Below are positions 22,599 through 33,095 of a stretch of DNA of 64,000 bases, one piece after another. Position numbers and translations under genes: made by a program. The first letter of the stretch is position 1, and the number at the start of each line of letters is the position of its first letter. A model generated the notes under the pieces. That model worked only from the letters and a program-made list of their open reading frames with translations. It was not told the origin of the DNA and did no database searches. Source of the DNA: Gentiana macrophylla (taxonomy: Eukaryota; Streptophyta; Magnoliopsida; Gentianales; Gentianaceae); NCBI GenBank assembly GCA_026214975.1, contig CM047810.1, positions 93,016,316-93,080,315 of the forward strand. The letters are read 5' to 3'.

Positions 22599-22918
22599 TG
22601 TGGAAATATTATGGTTAATATTACATTGTTGTACTAATAACACGTTATATTGTAACATGTTATGTATGTATCAAAGAGACATATTAATTGTATTAAATAA
22701 ACAATTAATATGTCCTAAAAGTCATAAAGTAACTATCTCTTGTCCTATTATGTAATAGCTTAGACATAGCCGACTCTAGCATTTATTCTAGCCGACTCTA
22801 GTTACTTTTACTTTACTAACTAGGATTCTCTCTTGTATCTATTTATACTCATTCTTTCAACATGAATAAACAAGTTGAAGTTTACTCAAGTATTATTTAC
22901 TTTCTCAAACTCTCTTCA
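22599..22918 (+). repeat. 5' LTR of element G
   Basis: TGTGGAAATA...CTCTCTTCA, 320 bp, with a TATA-like box at 22839-22849 (CTATTTATACT). One difference from the 3' copy, near the end (TTTCTC against TTTCAC). Confidence 0.95.
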
Positions 22919-22931
22919 TGGAATCGGAGCC
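22919..22931 (+). other. Degenerate primer-binding site of element G
   Basis: TGGAATCGGAGCC differs at two positions from the initiator tRNA-Met complement found in F. One change (CAG to CGG) lies in a CHG context. Confidence 0.75.
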
Positions 22932-22979
22932 TTAAACTCCTGAATCCGCTGCAAACTCTCAGTACCCTGCTGAATCAAG

Positions 22980-24000
22980 ATGTCTTCATTATCTGAAGCT
23001 TCCTCACCCTCAGTTGAGTCCCAGCTGCCTCAGCAGACTGGGGTCACTGAATCATCATCTTATACTAACCATAGACTTGATGGCAACAACTACTTGCTAT
23101 GGTCAAGGTCTATGAAAATGTACATCTCTGGACAAGGTAAGATGGGATACCTGTCCGGCTCTAAACCTGCCCCTGCTGAAGATGACCCAGGATTTGAAGC
23201 ATGGGACACTACTAATAATCAAGTCATGACCATTCTCACAAGATCAATGACAAAAGAGATTAGTGAGAACTTTATGATGTATGTGATCTCGCAAAGGAAA
23301 TGCAGGATAATGCCAGGGACCTTTACTCCAAGAAAGACAATACATCGAAGTGTATGAACTTGAAGCTCAGATTCAAAATCGCAGACAAGGAGATATGTCT
23401 CAGAACTCAATACTTCAACCAAGCTATGCAGGGCATGGCAACACCTAGATATGCTGGAAACTCACCCCTGGAATGATGTCAAGGATGCTGCCCTTTATAA
23501 GGACATTATTGAGAAAAAGAGAGTATTCAAGTTTCTTACTGGACTGGATCCCACTCTTGATGATGTTAGAGGAAGAATCCTTGCCACAAAACCTCTCCCC
23601 AATCTCAAATCCATGTTTGCTGAAGTCAAACATGAGGAAAGTAGGAGGAAAGTGATGCTGCTGAACTCCCCTGCTGACAACCCTGCTGAGAGTGCTACCC
23701 TGCTGACTGTCAGGAAGCCTGCTGAGGTTACTGAGGCTGTCAGGAAGGCTACTGATAGAACTGGAAAGTTGTTCTGTGAGCACTGCAAACGCACAAATCA
23801 CACCAAGGACACTTGCTGGAAGCTACATGGCATGCCTAAATCCTTCAAGCCTATCAGGGAAAGTCAGGGCAGGCATGTCAATGAAGAGGAGAATGATAAC
23901 AAGTTGAATGCTTAGTTTGCTGCATTCAAAGCTTTCCTCACTCAACAAAAAGAAGGTAGTCCCTCTACTGACACGGCTACTCAGGCTAGTGCAGGTAAAT
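22980..24000 (+). pseudogene. gag of element G
   Basis: ATG 22980 begins the same protein as F's gag (RLDGNNYLLWSRSMKMYI). The frame is lost near 23285, where GATACTGC of F reads GTGATCTCGC here, and is regained by 23451. It continues through the zinc knuckle CEHCKRTNHTKDTC to TAG 23913-23915, a CAG-to-TAG change relative to F. The rest of the polyprotein follows in that frame. Confidence 0.85.
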
Positions 24001-24240
24001 TTTACTCTTCTATTAGTAATGAAACATGGATTGTTGATTCTGGGGCCTCCTCCCATATGACTGGCAATAAAAACCTCATAAATCACCTTATGCCATGTCA
24101 TCAAATCCACAATGTTAAGACTGCTGATGGATCTATCTCTCGTGCAAAAGGTTTTGGAAATGTTAAACTTACTAATAAGATATGTCTAAAGGATGTCCTA
24201 TTTGTTCCAAAATTAGACTGTAATCTCATATCTCACAAGT
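23916..24240 (+). pseudogene. Aspartic protease of element G
   Basis: In frame after the gag stop, the catalytic DSGAS motif is intact at 24036-24050 (WIVDSGASSHMTGN), followed by GFGNVKL and LKDVLFVPKLDCNLIS. The frame ends at TAG 24240. This enzyme would cut the Gag-Pol polyprotein; the domain itself is complete while F's is broken. Confidence 0.8.
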
Positions 24241-25270
24241 AGACTTGTAAAAGATTTGAATCGGATCGTTGTTTTTAATAAGAATCGGTGCACTTTCAGG
24301 GACCCTTCTTCACACAGCAAGTGATTGGGAGGCTAAACCACGCTTAGGATTGTATGTGGTCGACCTCTTGAAGACGTAAGATCAAGACGAATCGCCTCGA
24401 CTGCACTCAAACCTTAGATAATATCATGTTATGGCATTATAGACTAGGACATCCAAGTTTTGGTTATTTGAAGTCTGTAATTCCTGAATTATTTAAAGGA
24501 TGTAATGTCAATGATCTTCAATGTGATATTTGTCAATTTGCCAAACTTACCAAATCTGTGTATGCCAAACTACCTTATTTGCCTTCCACACCTTTCACTT
24601 TAATTCATAGTGATGTATGGGGACCTTCAAGAGTAAAAAGTATAACAGGAAAAGGTGGTTTGTCACTTTCATTGATGATCATACCTAAAACACATGGTGT
24701 TTTTAATGAAGGATAAATCTGAAGTTGGAACAGTTTTTTAGGAATTCTACAACATGATCTCTACTCAATTTGACACTAAGATCAAGATCTTAAAGACTGA
24801 CAATGCACTTGAATACTATGAGTCTAACCTCAGTAATTTCTTGATGAATAAGGGATTGTCCATATCGTGATTGTGTGTGGAAACACCTCAACAAAATGGG
24901 GTTCTTTGAGAGAAAGAACAGGCACTACTTGGAGATGGCTAGATCAATCATGTTCACCACACATGTTCCAAAGTATATGTGGGGTGAAGCTATATTAATC
25001 GCCACATACTTAATCAACAGACTTACCAAAGCAGAGTGTTAGGCTTCAAAACTCCTATCCAAACCGCGCCGACCACACACTCCTCGCCTCATCTTATTTC
25101 CCAATTACCCCAAAAATATTTGGTTGTCTTGTGTTTGTTTATCTCCATGCCCAACACTGAAGCAAACTTGATCCCAAAGCCCACAAGTGCATTTTCCTAG
25201 GATATGCAAAGGACAGGAAAGGTTACAAGTGTTACTCTCCTTCTGAAAAAAGATTTTACAATACTATGGA
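24241..25270 (+). pseudogene. Integrase of element G
   Basis: The pre-integrase domain reads LWHYRLGHPSFGYL and CDICQFAK from 24426, then HSDVWGP. A frameshift at about 24655 (one G lost from a run) breaks the core. The remaining core pieces (TDNALEYY, TPQQNGV with damage at 24900) are in shifted frames. The C-terminal part resembles YMWGEAI and RLTKAE. Zinc finger and DDE residues can be traced, but several small indels are present. Confidence 0.8.
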
Positions 25271-26530
25271 TGTAAAATTCATTGAAAGGACACCCTACTA
25301 CAGCAAGTCCACTGAGGCAGTCACTGATGGAAACCTGATTGAAATTGACCTAAATCCTTTCCTCAAGAAACTCTTAACCTCAAAGACTCTCATCGATTCT
25401 CAAGCAGATCGAACCTCTCAAGACCCTACCGACTCTCGGCGATCTCATCGATCCTCAAGAACCTCCGAAACGAGTCATCGACCCAGAGCCTGCCGACTCG
25501 AGCTCTCGACACTCAACTGGCCGACATTGATGATAGGCCTATTTGCTATCGGGGAAGGAAAGAGATCTTGCACTACCGATCATTATATTCATAATTATCT
25601 ATCTTATGATCGATTATCACCGCTTTTGCCATGTTTACACAGGACTTGGATTCTCACTCTATTCCTAAGAATATACAGAAGCTCTCCAACATGATAAGTG
25701 GAAGGCGGTGTCAAGACCGAAATGATCGCCTCTCTGGATAATCATACTTGGGATCTAACAGCTCTCCCCAAAGGCAAGAAGAAATCAAGTCGGTGCAAGT
25801 GGTTATTTACCATCAAATACAATGTCGATGGTACAATTGACAAGTATAAGGCCGACTAGTTGCAAGGGTTTCACTCAAACTTATGGCATTGACTACAAAG
25901 AAACTTTTGCACCAGTGTGGCAAACCGAACACTGTCGAATCATCGATATCTCTTGTTTGTCCAACTTGAGTGGTCTCTTCACCAATTGGATATAAAAATG
26001 CCTTCCTCAATGGTGACCTTCATCGAGGAAGTTTACATGAATGTACCTTCCGGTTTTACCAATCCTAACACTCAAGGAAAGGTTTGCAAATTGAGGAAAT
26101 CTCTATATGGCCTAAAGCAATCCCCAAGAGCCTGGTTTGGGAAACTCACTACTGTGGTTAAAGCTGCTGGATATCATCAATGCAACTCTGATCACACCAT
26201 GTTTATCAAGACCACCAGCCAGAAAAGATCTATTCTTATTGTATATGTGGATGATATCATCCTCACTGGTGATGACTCTGCTGAAATCCAGAATTTGAAG
26301 ACTCTACTGGCAAAGGTTTTTCAAGTCAAGGACTTGGGCTATCTTAAATACTTCCTTGGTATGGAGATTGCAAGAAACAACCAGGGTATATCTGTCTCTC
26401 AGAGAAAATATGTGCTAGACCTGCTAAAGGAAACTGGTATGCTGGGATGCAAACCTGCTGTATCCCCAGTAGATCCCAGTAATACCCTGCTGCATGGTGA
26501 TATTCTTTGTCGAAGGATCAATACCAAAGG
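25270..26530 (+). pseudogene. Reverse transcriptase of element G
   Basis: Pieces of the pre-RT linker lie at 25270-25560, then RT starts near 25690 with DKWK-like and TFAPV-like fragments out of frame. From about 25985 one frame reads LDIKM, EEVYMNVPSGF, CKLRKSLYGLKQSPRAWF and the catalytic YVDDIILTGDD (Tyr codon at 26243), then FQVKDLGYLKYFLGMEIA. It ends at 26537. The palm domain with both catalytic Asp is intact; the N-terminal part is shifted. Confidence 0.85.
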
Positions 26531-27205
26531 CTTGTAGGGAAACTCATTTATCTGTCCCATACAAGACCTGATATTGCATATGGAGTCAGTTTGGTTAGCC
26601 AGTTCATGCATTGCCCTACTGAGCAACATTGGGATGCTGTAAACAGGATACTGAGATACTTAAAATCCACTCCTGGCCAAGGCCTACATTTCACTAAGTC
26701 TGCTGAGAGATCTATCAAGGTTTACACTAATAATCTTGATTGAAATTGGGTGTCACATAGACGGTAAGGTCTACTACAAAGCATTGTTCTTATGTATGGG
26801 GCAATCTTGTCACACTGGAGGAGCAAGAAACGCGACCTCTGTCTCTCAAGCAAGCGATCTTGAGGGTGAACTCAGGCACTAGTTTTGGGTATTTGTGAAG
26901 CTCTGTGGATAAAAGGGTACTTATTGAACTTCAAAGAACCTCTCAAAGAACCTATCACACTCTCTTTGTGATAATAATTCCGCTTTATGCATGGGCAGAG
27001 GATCCATCCATCATGATAAAACCAAACATGTGGACATAGAGCAGACACTTCACGAAGGAGAAGATTGATGCCAAGATTGTTCAACTCCAATATGTTCCAT
27101 CAATGAGACTGCGAATCGTCGATCTTCTCACCAAGGCTATTCCACCTCTTATGTTCAGCAGACTGAGTAGCAAACTTGGCTGTATAAACATATACAACCC
27201 AGTTT
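26507..27205 (+). pseudogene. RNase H of element G
   Basis: The frame from 26507 reads LVGKLIYLSHTRPDIAYGV and FMHCPTEQHWDAVNRILRYLKS, ending at 26743 shortly before the catalytic region. The sequence that should encode the SRSSAESE motif is scrambled at about 26835-26870 compared with F (53030-53060). Later pieces (HHDKTKHVDI-like, IVDLLTKA-like) can be traced in mixed frames. Confidence 0.75.
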
Positions 27206-27214
27206 GAGGGGGGG

Positions 27215-27534
27215 TGTGGAAATATTATGGTTAATATTACATTGTTGTACTAATAACACGTTATATTGTAACATGTTATGTATGTATCAAAGAGACATAT
27301 TAATTGTATTAAATAAACAATTAATATGTCCTAAAAGTCATAAAGTAACTATCTCTTGTCCTATTATGTAATAGCTTAGACATAGCCGACTCTAGCATTT
27401 ATTCTAGCCGACTCTAGTTACTTTTACTTTACTAACTAGGATTCTCTCTTGTATCTATTTATACTCATTCTTTCAACATGAATAAACAAGTTGAAGTTTA
27501 CTCAAGTATTATTTACTTTCACAAACTCTCTTCA
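27215..27534 (+). repeat. 3' LTR of element G
   Basis: Begins after the purine tract GAGGGGGGG; 320 bp, one difference from the 5' copy. Followed by TGTTC at 27535-27539. Confidence 0.95.
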
Positions 27535-27539
27535 TGTTC

Positions 27540-28147
27540 CAAAGTATATGTGGGGTGAAGCTATATTAACTGCCACATACTTAATCAACAGACTTCCCAG
27601 TAGAGTGTTAGGCTTCAAAACTCCTATCCAAACCCCTTCCGACACACACACTCCCGCCTCATCTTATTTCCCAATTACCTCAAAAAATCTTTGGTTGTCT
27701 TGTGTTTGTTTATATCCATGCCCAACATGAAGCAAACTTGATCCCAAAGCTCACAAGTGCATTTTCCTAGGATATGCAAAGGACAGGAAAGGTTACAAGT
27801 GTTACTCTCCTTCTGAAAAGAGATTTTACAATTCTATGGATGTAAATTTTTTTTGAAAGGACTCCCTACTACAGCAAGTCCACTGAGGCAGTCACTGATG
27901 GAAACCTGGTTGAAATTGACCTAAATCCTTTCCCTCAGCAAACTCTTAACCCTCAGCAACCCACTGATACTCAGCAGAATGAACCTCAGCACCCTCACGA
28001 CTCTCAAGGCCCACCGATCCTCAAAGAACCTCCTCGAACCAGAGTCATCGACCCCAGAGCTCATCGACACTCAAAGCAACCTACAAACCCCTCAAGAGCT
28101 CTTGACATTGATGATAGGCTTATTGCTATCAGGAAGGGAAAGAGATC
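27540..28147 (+). pseudogene. Integrase end and pre-RT linker of element F, resumed
   Basis: Directly after G's target duplication the F integrase continues: [30 protein letters not shown]. Stops and shifts follow from about 27660, with traces of GYAKDRKGYKCYSP and VKFFERTPYY-like sequence. It ends in GAAAGAGATC at 28147, where element H begins. In G the matching stretch runs on into RT. Confidence 0.85.
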
Positions 28148-28811
28148 TGATATACTACTTTTATATGATTAAATATACGTTATATTATTATGTTTTATCA
28201 ACGAATTCTATATAAAATATATGAAATTATGATATAAATGATATGAAATGTTAATCTTTATAGTTTAGTATAGTTAGTAGTAAAACTTAGTAATAATAGT
28301 AAAAAGTTATCATTTTGTACCGATTTTAGTAAATCGGAATGTCGTGTCAGATTTACGTGGGTATTTGTGGTATTTTATTGCAGATTTATAAGCCGAGACC
28401 CCGAGAATCGACATGTTGAAGTATAATCATATCTCTGGAGGGATTTAGAGAATGTCACGAGCTTAAGTGGTCAAGTGGTCAAGTAGTCAATCGAAGTGGT
28501 CAAGTGGCTAATCGATTTGATTTAGTGGTAATCAAGAAATGTCTTCGACAAACGAATGGCTCATCAAAACGACATTTTCTGAAGAAGAGTCCTTCATGAA
28601 AGTTGTAGATTTTTCCAAGAGCTTTCAGATGCCTCTTGAATCATATTGATTGGAGATCTAGAACTCAAGATATGAATTTTATAAGTTATATATAATTATA
28701 ATTATATATATAATCCTCGCACATGCTGATTAATCAAGGGGGATGGATTCAATCATTAGACCGGCCCAGTCCGGCTGTGACCCGGCCCGGTCCGGCCCTC
28801 CTCCAACTTTC

Positions 28812-28819
28812 TATATAAG
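28812..28819 (+). promoter_or_regulatory. Putative TATA box in 5' LTR of element H
   Basis: TATATAAG, conserved at 51290-51297 in the 3' LTR. It lies just after a CGG-rich stretch (GGCCCGGTCCGG). Confidence 0.6.
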
Positions 28820-29850
28820 GAGCATCAGTGCAAGCAGATCGAAGTGTACCAATATATATATATATATACAATATCCTATATATATTCTATATCTTTTCTT
28901 TTTATTTTAGTAGTTTGTAAATAGGCCTTATGCCAAAAATAATAATACCGTAGTATCGTTGTAATGCTCAGAAAATTATCAGAAGTTCGGTGTTGTTGAA
29001 GTCGTTGTAATGTCCGGAAGAATACGACCTCTAATTCAGCATTTGTAATCGGGTAAATTTTCTAAAGTATTTATGTTTGTTATTTTTATCTTTTTAGTTG
29101 TTATAATGTTTTTAAGTTAAATTTAATAACTAGCCAAAGTTATGTAATAGTTTTATTTCGATCTTTTTGGTAAAGGAATGCTGTCTAAGTAAAATTTTAC
29201 TAAAATTGAGTTAATTGAATCTTTTTCTATTTTGCAACGTATTGATAATATTCGGATTGACGTAATTAACCAAGATGAATCGCAACATATAACCTAATGA
29301 TGAACTGACCAGAGAAGTTAGGATATGAGATAAAAGATAGAAAAACCGGAGGGTAAAATTGGCCGTGCGAAAGCGTGACAACGGAATCCTATTTCCTACC
29401 CGGGGGCAGATTTGTCTTGGGAAAGATTAATCTTATTAAATTTGTGCTCAAGATCGTAATAATGTTAAAATCAACGGTAAAATTGAAACTAACACCGGAA
29501 AGTTAAATCGATCCGCCTGACAACCGGAGCCTTTTGAATAACATCGGCCGTCTGACAAACGGAATAACCTCTTTTATCCGGGGTAGATTTGTACTGCACT
29601 GTTCGAGACTAATCGAGATTAGCATGGGGCGATTGTGGAGATTAAACTGATGACAATTTGACATATGACAATTTCATACGCTCGTGTGAGGAGGAATTGT
29701 TAACCTCAGGAGTGCACCGTTTCATTTACTCAATTGGACCTAATAATAAAGGAAAGATCGAGCACATTCCGTTTCTTTGGAAAAGATCGTATAAATCAAT
29801 TAAATAAACTTTGGCTAGTTCTATTTGTCTATTACTATAAACTATATATT

Positions 29851-29852
<2 letters not shown>

Positions 29853-29937
<85 letters not shown>
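29853..29937. repeat. (TA)n microsatellite
   Basis: About 42 uninterrupted TA units inside the 5' LTR of H, followed by imperfect TA-rich sequence to about 29990. The 3' LTR ends before this point, so it cannot be compared. Confidence 0.95.
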
Positions 29938-29939
<2 letters not shown>

Positions 29940-30225
29940 CAATCTATGTACATCTATATATATTTATATATCTATATATATTATATTAGAATAACTTTTA
30001 AATTACGCATTTATTTTATGTTAAGTAGAATAGTAGTAATCTGTGTTATAAAATTGCGGTTTAGATCGAGTTAATAACAGCTCTTTGGTGTTTAACCACA
30101 CTTAAAAGAATTACCACGTTTTCCCTGAGGATTCGACACTCTGACTCACCACACTAGCACTACAGTTTGACCCGGTACACTGCCGGTTAGGATCTATATA
30201 GCCTAGAAAAGGTCCGTCAGCTTTC

Positions 30226-30243
30226 TGGCGCCGTTGCCGGGGA
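30226..30243 (+). other. Primer-binding site of element H
   Basis: TGGCGCCGTTGCCGGGGA, the primer site typical of Athila-type gypsy elements (tRNA-Asp type as far as I recall), six bases after the LTR end. Confidence 0.85.
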
Positions 30244-30431
30244 TCACACGTCGCTAATTTCTTTCTTTGTGTCTATGGTTACTACTTGTATTAGCTCAAA
30301 ATTCTCGAGAATAAGTCAACACTTTTTCTTATCTCATTTCTATTTTTATTTTTCGTTGGTATCTACTTTCTTTTAGTTACCAATTTTCTTCTTTTACAAA
30401 ACTCGAGCATTTTTTCTATTTTCGTTGGTTG

Positions 30432-31838
30432 ATGACCATAAGTGGTAAGGCCCCGATCACTCCTTATAAGCCTGACATAAACACTTACGAAAGGCAGTTA
30501 AGAGTAGAGAGTAAACGTGGTCATACTAGTCAGGGAAATCCTGACGAATCATCTTCAAACAAAAATACGAGAATGGCTGAAATCAGTGATGAAACACCTG
30601 AACAAGGGCTAGAACATGCTCTAGGGCATGGACAACACCCTGTTAACCCTAATAATAATAATCAAAATCATAATAATAGAAATAATCAAGATCGGAACCA
30701 GAATAATCGTAATAACCCACCAAACCCGAGACCTATCTGTGATCAAACCATAAGAAGAAACCAGACTAATAATCCCATACTTTTACCCAATGAAGGGGCG
30801 AATAATTTCGAAATTAAATCTCATCTTTTTGGTTTAATTGACGCAAGAGCCCAATTCCTAGGAGAGGATGATGAAGATCCACATCATCATCTCTATCTTT
30901 TTGAAGAACTGTGCAATACAACCAAAAGTCAAGGTGCTCATAAGGAATTAACGAGGATGACTATGTTTCTTTTTTCTTTAAAAGGACGAGCCCAAGATTG
31001 GTTTATGTCTCTTCCACATCATTCACTTACTAGTTGGGAGGATATTCAAACTGAATTTCTGAAACAATATTTCACTCCAGGACGAAATTTGGAATTAAAA
31101 GTCGAGGTTGCTAACTTTAGACAAGGATCTGAAGAAACGCTTGGGAATGCCTGGGAAAGATTTAAAAAATTGTTAAGAGCCTGTCCCGATCATGGTTATT
31201 CCTTAGATATGCAAATTCAACTTTTCTGTCGTAAATTAAGAAAAGATTCACGTGCGGATGTAGATCATGCATGTGGTGGTTCGTTAATGATGAGTGAAGC
31301 TCAAATAGTTTACGATGCTATAGAAAATATTTCCAAAAATAACAGAATGTGGGAAACTGGTTCTAGCACCAGAAAAGTAGCTTTTGCAGGAGAATGTACA
31401 TCTAATACGGAAGTTCTAGCACATCTGGAGAATTTGAGTAGGAAATTTGATGGCCTACAATCTAACAAAAACCAAAGTTCAGAAAATAGTACACCAACTG
31501 AATACTCAAATCAGGATAATATGCCATTAGGGATCGAAGAACCAACAGGAAATTCAAGAGAGGAGGTGAGTTTTCTTCAGCAGCATAGGAATTTGAACAA
31601 TGCATATTCAAACTCGTTTAATGCTATTATAAGAGATCACCCTACTTATCGATGGTCTGAAAACCCTAGTAAGCAAGGACAACCGCCATATCCAGTTCCA
31701 TATAGGAACATGAATAATAATCAAGCTTATCAAGAAAACACATCTAATCAGAATTTACAATCATTACCTAGATCCTATCCTCAACATACCACTCAAAGTA
31801 TACCAGTAACTCAAAGTTCAACTCAACCTGCAGAATGA
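30432..31838 (+). CDS. gag of element H
   Basis: A 468-codon frame from ATG 30432. An Asn-rich low-complexity stretch lies around residues 75-100. The Retrotrans_gag capsid domain spans about residues 130-320 (LKGRAQDWFMSLP, FLKQYFTPGRN, LRACPDHGYSLDMQIQLF). No zinc knuckle is seen, as usual for Athila gags. It ends at TGA 31836-31838; the protease frame continues in the same phase only seven codons before an ATG. That single TGA could be read through or be a point mutation. The frame is otherwise intact. Confidence 0.85.
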   Translation: MTISGKAPITPYKPDINTYERQLRVESKRGHTSQGNPDESSSNKNTRMAEISDETPEQGLEHALGHGQHPVNPNNNNQNHNNRNNQDRNQNNRNNPPNPRPICDQTIRRNQTNNPILLPNEGANNFEIKSHLFGLIDARAQFLGEDDEDPHHHLYLFEELCNTTKSQGAHKELTRMTMFLFSLKGRAQDWFMSLPHHSLTSWEDIQTEFLKQYFTPGRNLELKVEVANFRQGSEETLGNAWERFKKLLRACPDHGYSLDMQIQLFCRKLRKDSRADVDHACGGSLMMSEAQIVYDAIENISKNNRMWETGSSTRKVAFAGECTSNTEVLAHLENLSRKFDGLQSNKNQSSENSTPTEYSNQDNMPLGIEEPTGNSREEVSFLQQHRNLNNAYSNSFNAIIRDHPTYRWSENPSKQGQPPYPVPYRNMNNNQAYQENTSNQNLQSLPRSYPQHTTQSIPVTQSSTQPAE

Positions 31839-31859
31839 GTTGAAAAATGGGAAAAACTA

Positions 31860-33095
31860 ATGGAAAATATGATGGGTGTAGTATCTACTCAAGCTAAGAA
31901 TATGGAAACAATGATGACTTCTATAGGTACAGTCACTAAAGATATGAGTACAATGAAAACATCTATGAGTGGACATGATACCAGAATGAGAACGATAGAA
32001 GCCTCATTGAGGAATATGGAAGATCATTTGATTAGGGAAGGTGAACGTAATAAGAGTAGACCTCCTGGAGGATTACCAAGCAATACTGAAAGAAACCCAA
32101 GAGAGGTAAATGTTGTAGTTACGAGAAGTAGGAAACTCTGTGGTAGTAATGGAGTAGAAAACTTCAGCAATAATGAAGTAGAAAATGATTTAGATGGAAA
32201 AAATGATGAAACTAAAAATGAACTTGAATTCACTGAAGAGGAGGAAGAAATTATAGAGAATTTCTTGAAAAGGAATAGAAGTTTGGAACCTGAGAATGAA
32301 GGTGAAAAATGGGTAAAAATCCGTAGGATTTTGAAAGATCCCATGGATAAAGTTTTAAGGACTTTATTCAAGGAACATGTTAGAATAGAAGATAATGAAC
32401 ACAAGGATGAAAAACAAGAAGAACTGAAGGAATCTGAAGTAGAGATTGATTCAGGGAATGTTTTAAAAGAAAAAACTCAAGATCATGATACTTGGCGATC
32501 AAGTAATACTCAAAAGTTTAAGGAGAAAGGAAAAGAGAAAATGACTTTGGGGTCAAAGGTTATAGATTTAGAATCTTTACCTTACCCACCTAAAGATCAA
32601 ATTAAAAAGATTAGAACTGATCAGAAGTATGCTCGTTTCCTTGATATTTTTCGTCATATTCATGTTAATATCCCTGTTATCGAAGCTCTAATTAGTATGC
32701 CTGCTTATGGAAAGTTTCTGAAAGATATTCTGTCAAATAAGAAAAAATTAGAGGAATATGAGAATAAGTTACCACCTAAACTGAAAAATCCTGGAAGTTT
32801 TACCATTCCATGTGAAATTGGAGGATTTCTGTTTAAGAAGGTCTTATATGATCTTGGAGCTAGTATAAATCTCATGTCTTATGAGGATTATAGAAAGCTA
32901 GGCATAGGAAAGCTTACGAAGACTGAAATGACTCTGCAGATGGCAGATAGATCGATTAAATACCCCAAAGGAATTATTGAGGACGTATTGGTTAAAGTAG
33001 ACAAGTTCTATTTTCCAGTAGACTTTGTAGTTATGGAAATGGAAGAAGGATATTCAGCACCACTTATCTTAGGTCGACCATTTCTAGCTACATGA
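31860..33095 (+). CDS. Gag linker and aspartic protease of element H
   Basis: A 411-codon frame in phase with gag. The N-terminal 70 residues are Met-rich and helical, then a Glu/Lys-rich charged segment to about residue 240. The protease fold covers about residues 300-411 with the catalytic DLGAS motif (about 32850) in place of the canonical DTGS/DSGA, a variant usual in Athila elements, and the terminal LILGRPFLAT. TGA at 33093-33095 stops it one residue short of the usual GRTLID continuation, which follows in the same frame. Confidence 0.82.
   Translation: MENMMGVVSTQAKNMETMMTSIGTVTKDMSTMKTSMSGHDTRMRTIEASLRNMEDHLIREGERNKSRPPGGLPSNTERNPREVNVVVTRSRKLCGSNGVENFSNNEVENDLDGKNDETKNELEFTEEEEEIIENFLKRNRSLEPENEGEKWVKIRRILKDPMDKVLRTLFKEHVRIEDNEHKDEKQEELKESEVEIDSGNVLKEKTQDHDTWRSSNTQKFKEKGKEKMTLGSKVIDLESLPYPPKDQIKKIRTDQKYARFLDIFRHIHVNIPVIEALISMPAYGKFLKDILSNKKKLEEYENKLPPKLKNPGSFTIPCEIGGFLFKKVLYDLGASINLMSYEDYRKLGIGKLTKTEMTLQMADRSIKYPKGIIEDVLVKVDKFYFPVDFVVMEMEEGYSAPLILGRPFLAT

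Larger units (their letters stand above)
22599..27534 (+). mobile_element. Element G: young copia element inserted in F
   Basis: Identical-length 320-bp LTRs (22599-22918 and 27215-27534) with a single difference, and TGTTC duplications. The full gag-protease-integrase-RT-RNase H order is present in 4.9 kb. It is a close relative of F. Despite near-identical LTRs the coding part carries many frameshifts and stops, concentrated at CAG/CTG sites. The primer site is altered (TGGAATCGGAGCC). Confidence 0.95.
28148..30219 (+). repeat. 5' LTR of element H
   Basis: Begins TGATATACTAC and ends near GGTCCGTCA, followed by the primer site at 30226. Positions 28148-29822 match 50626-52296 with few differences. 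A TATA box lies at 28812-28819. A (TA)n run fills 29853-29937. Confidence 0.88.

Noticed and set aside
29726..29994. Open frames on both strands encoding long Ile-Tyr repeats
   Set aside because: They are translations of the (TA)n microsatellite in the 5' LTR of element H.
32024..32404. Minus-strand Ser/Leu-rich frame
   Set aside because: Shadow of the charged linker before the protease of element H.
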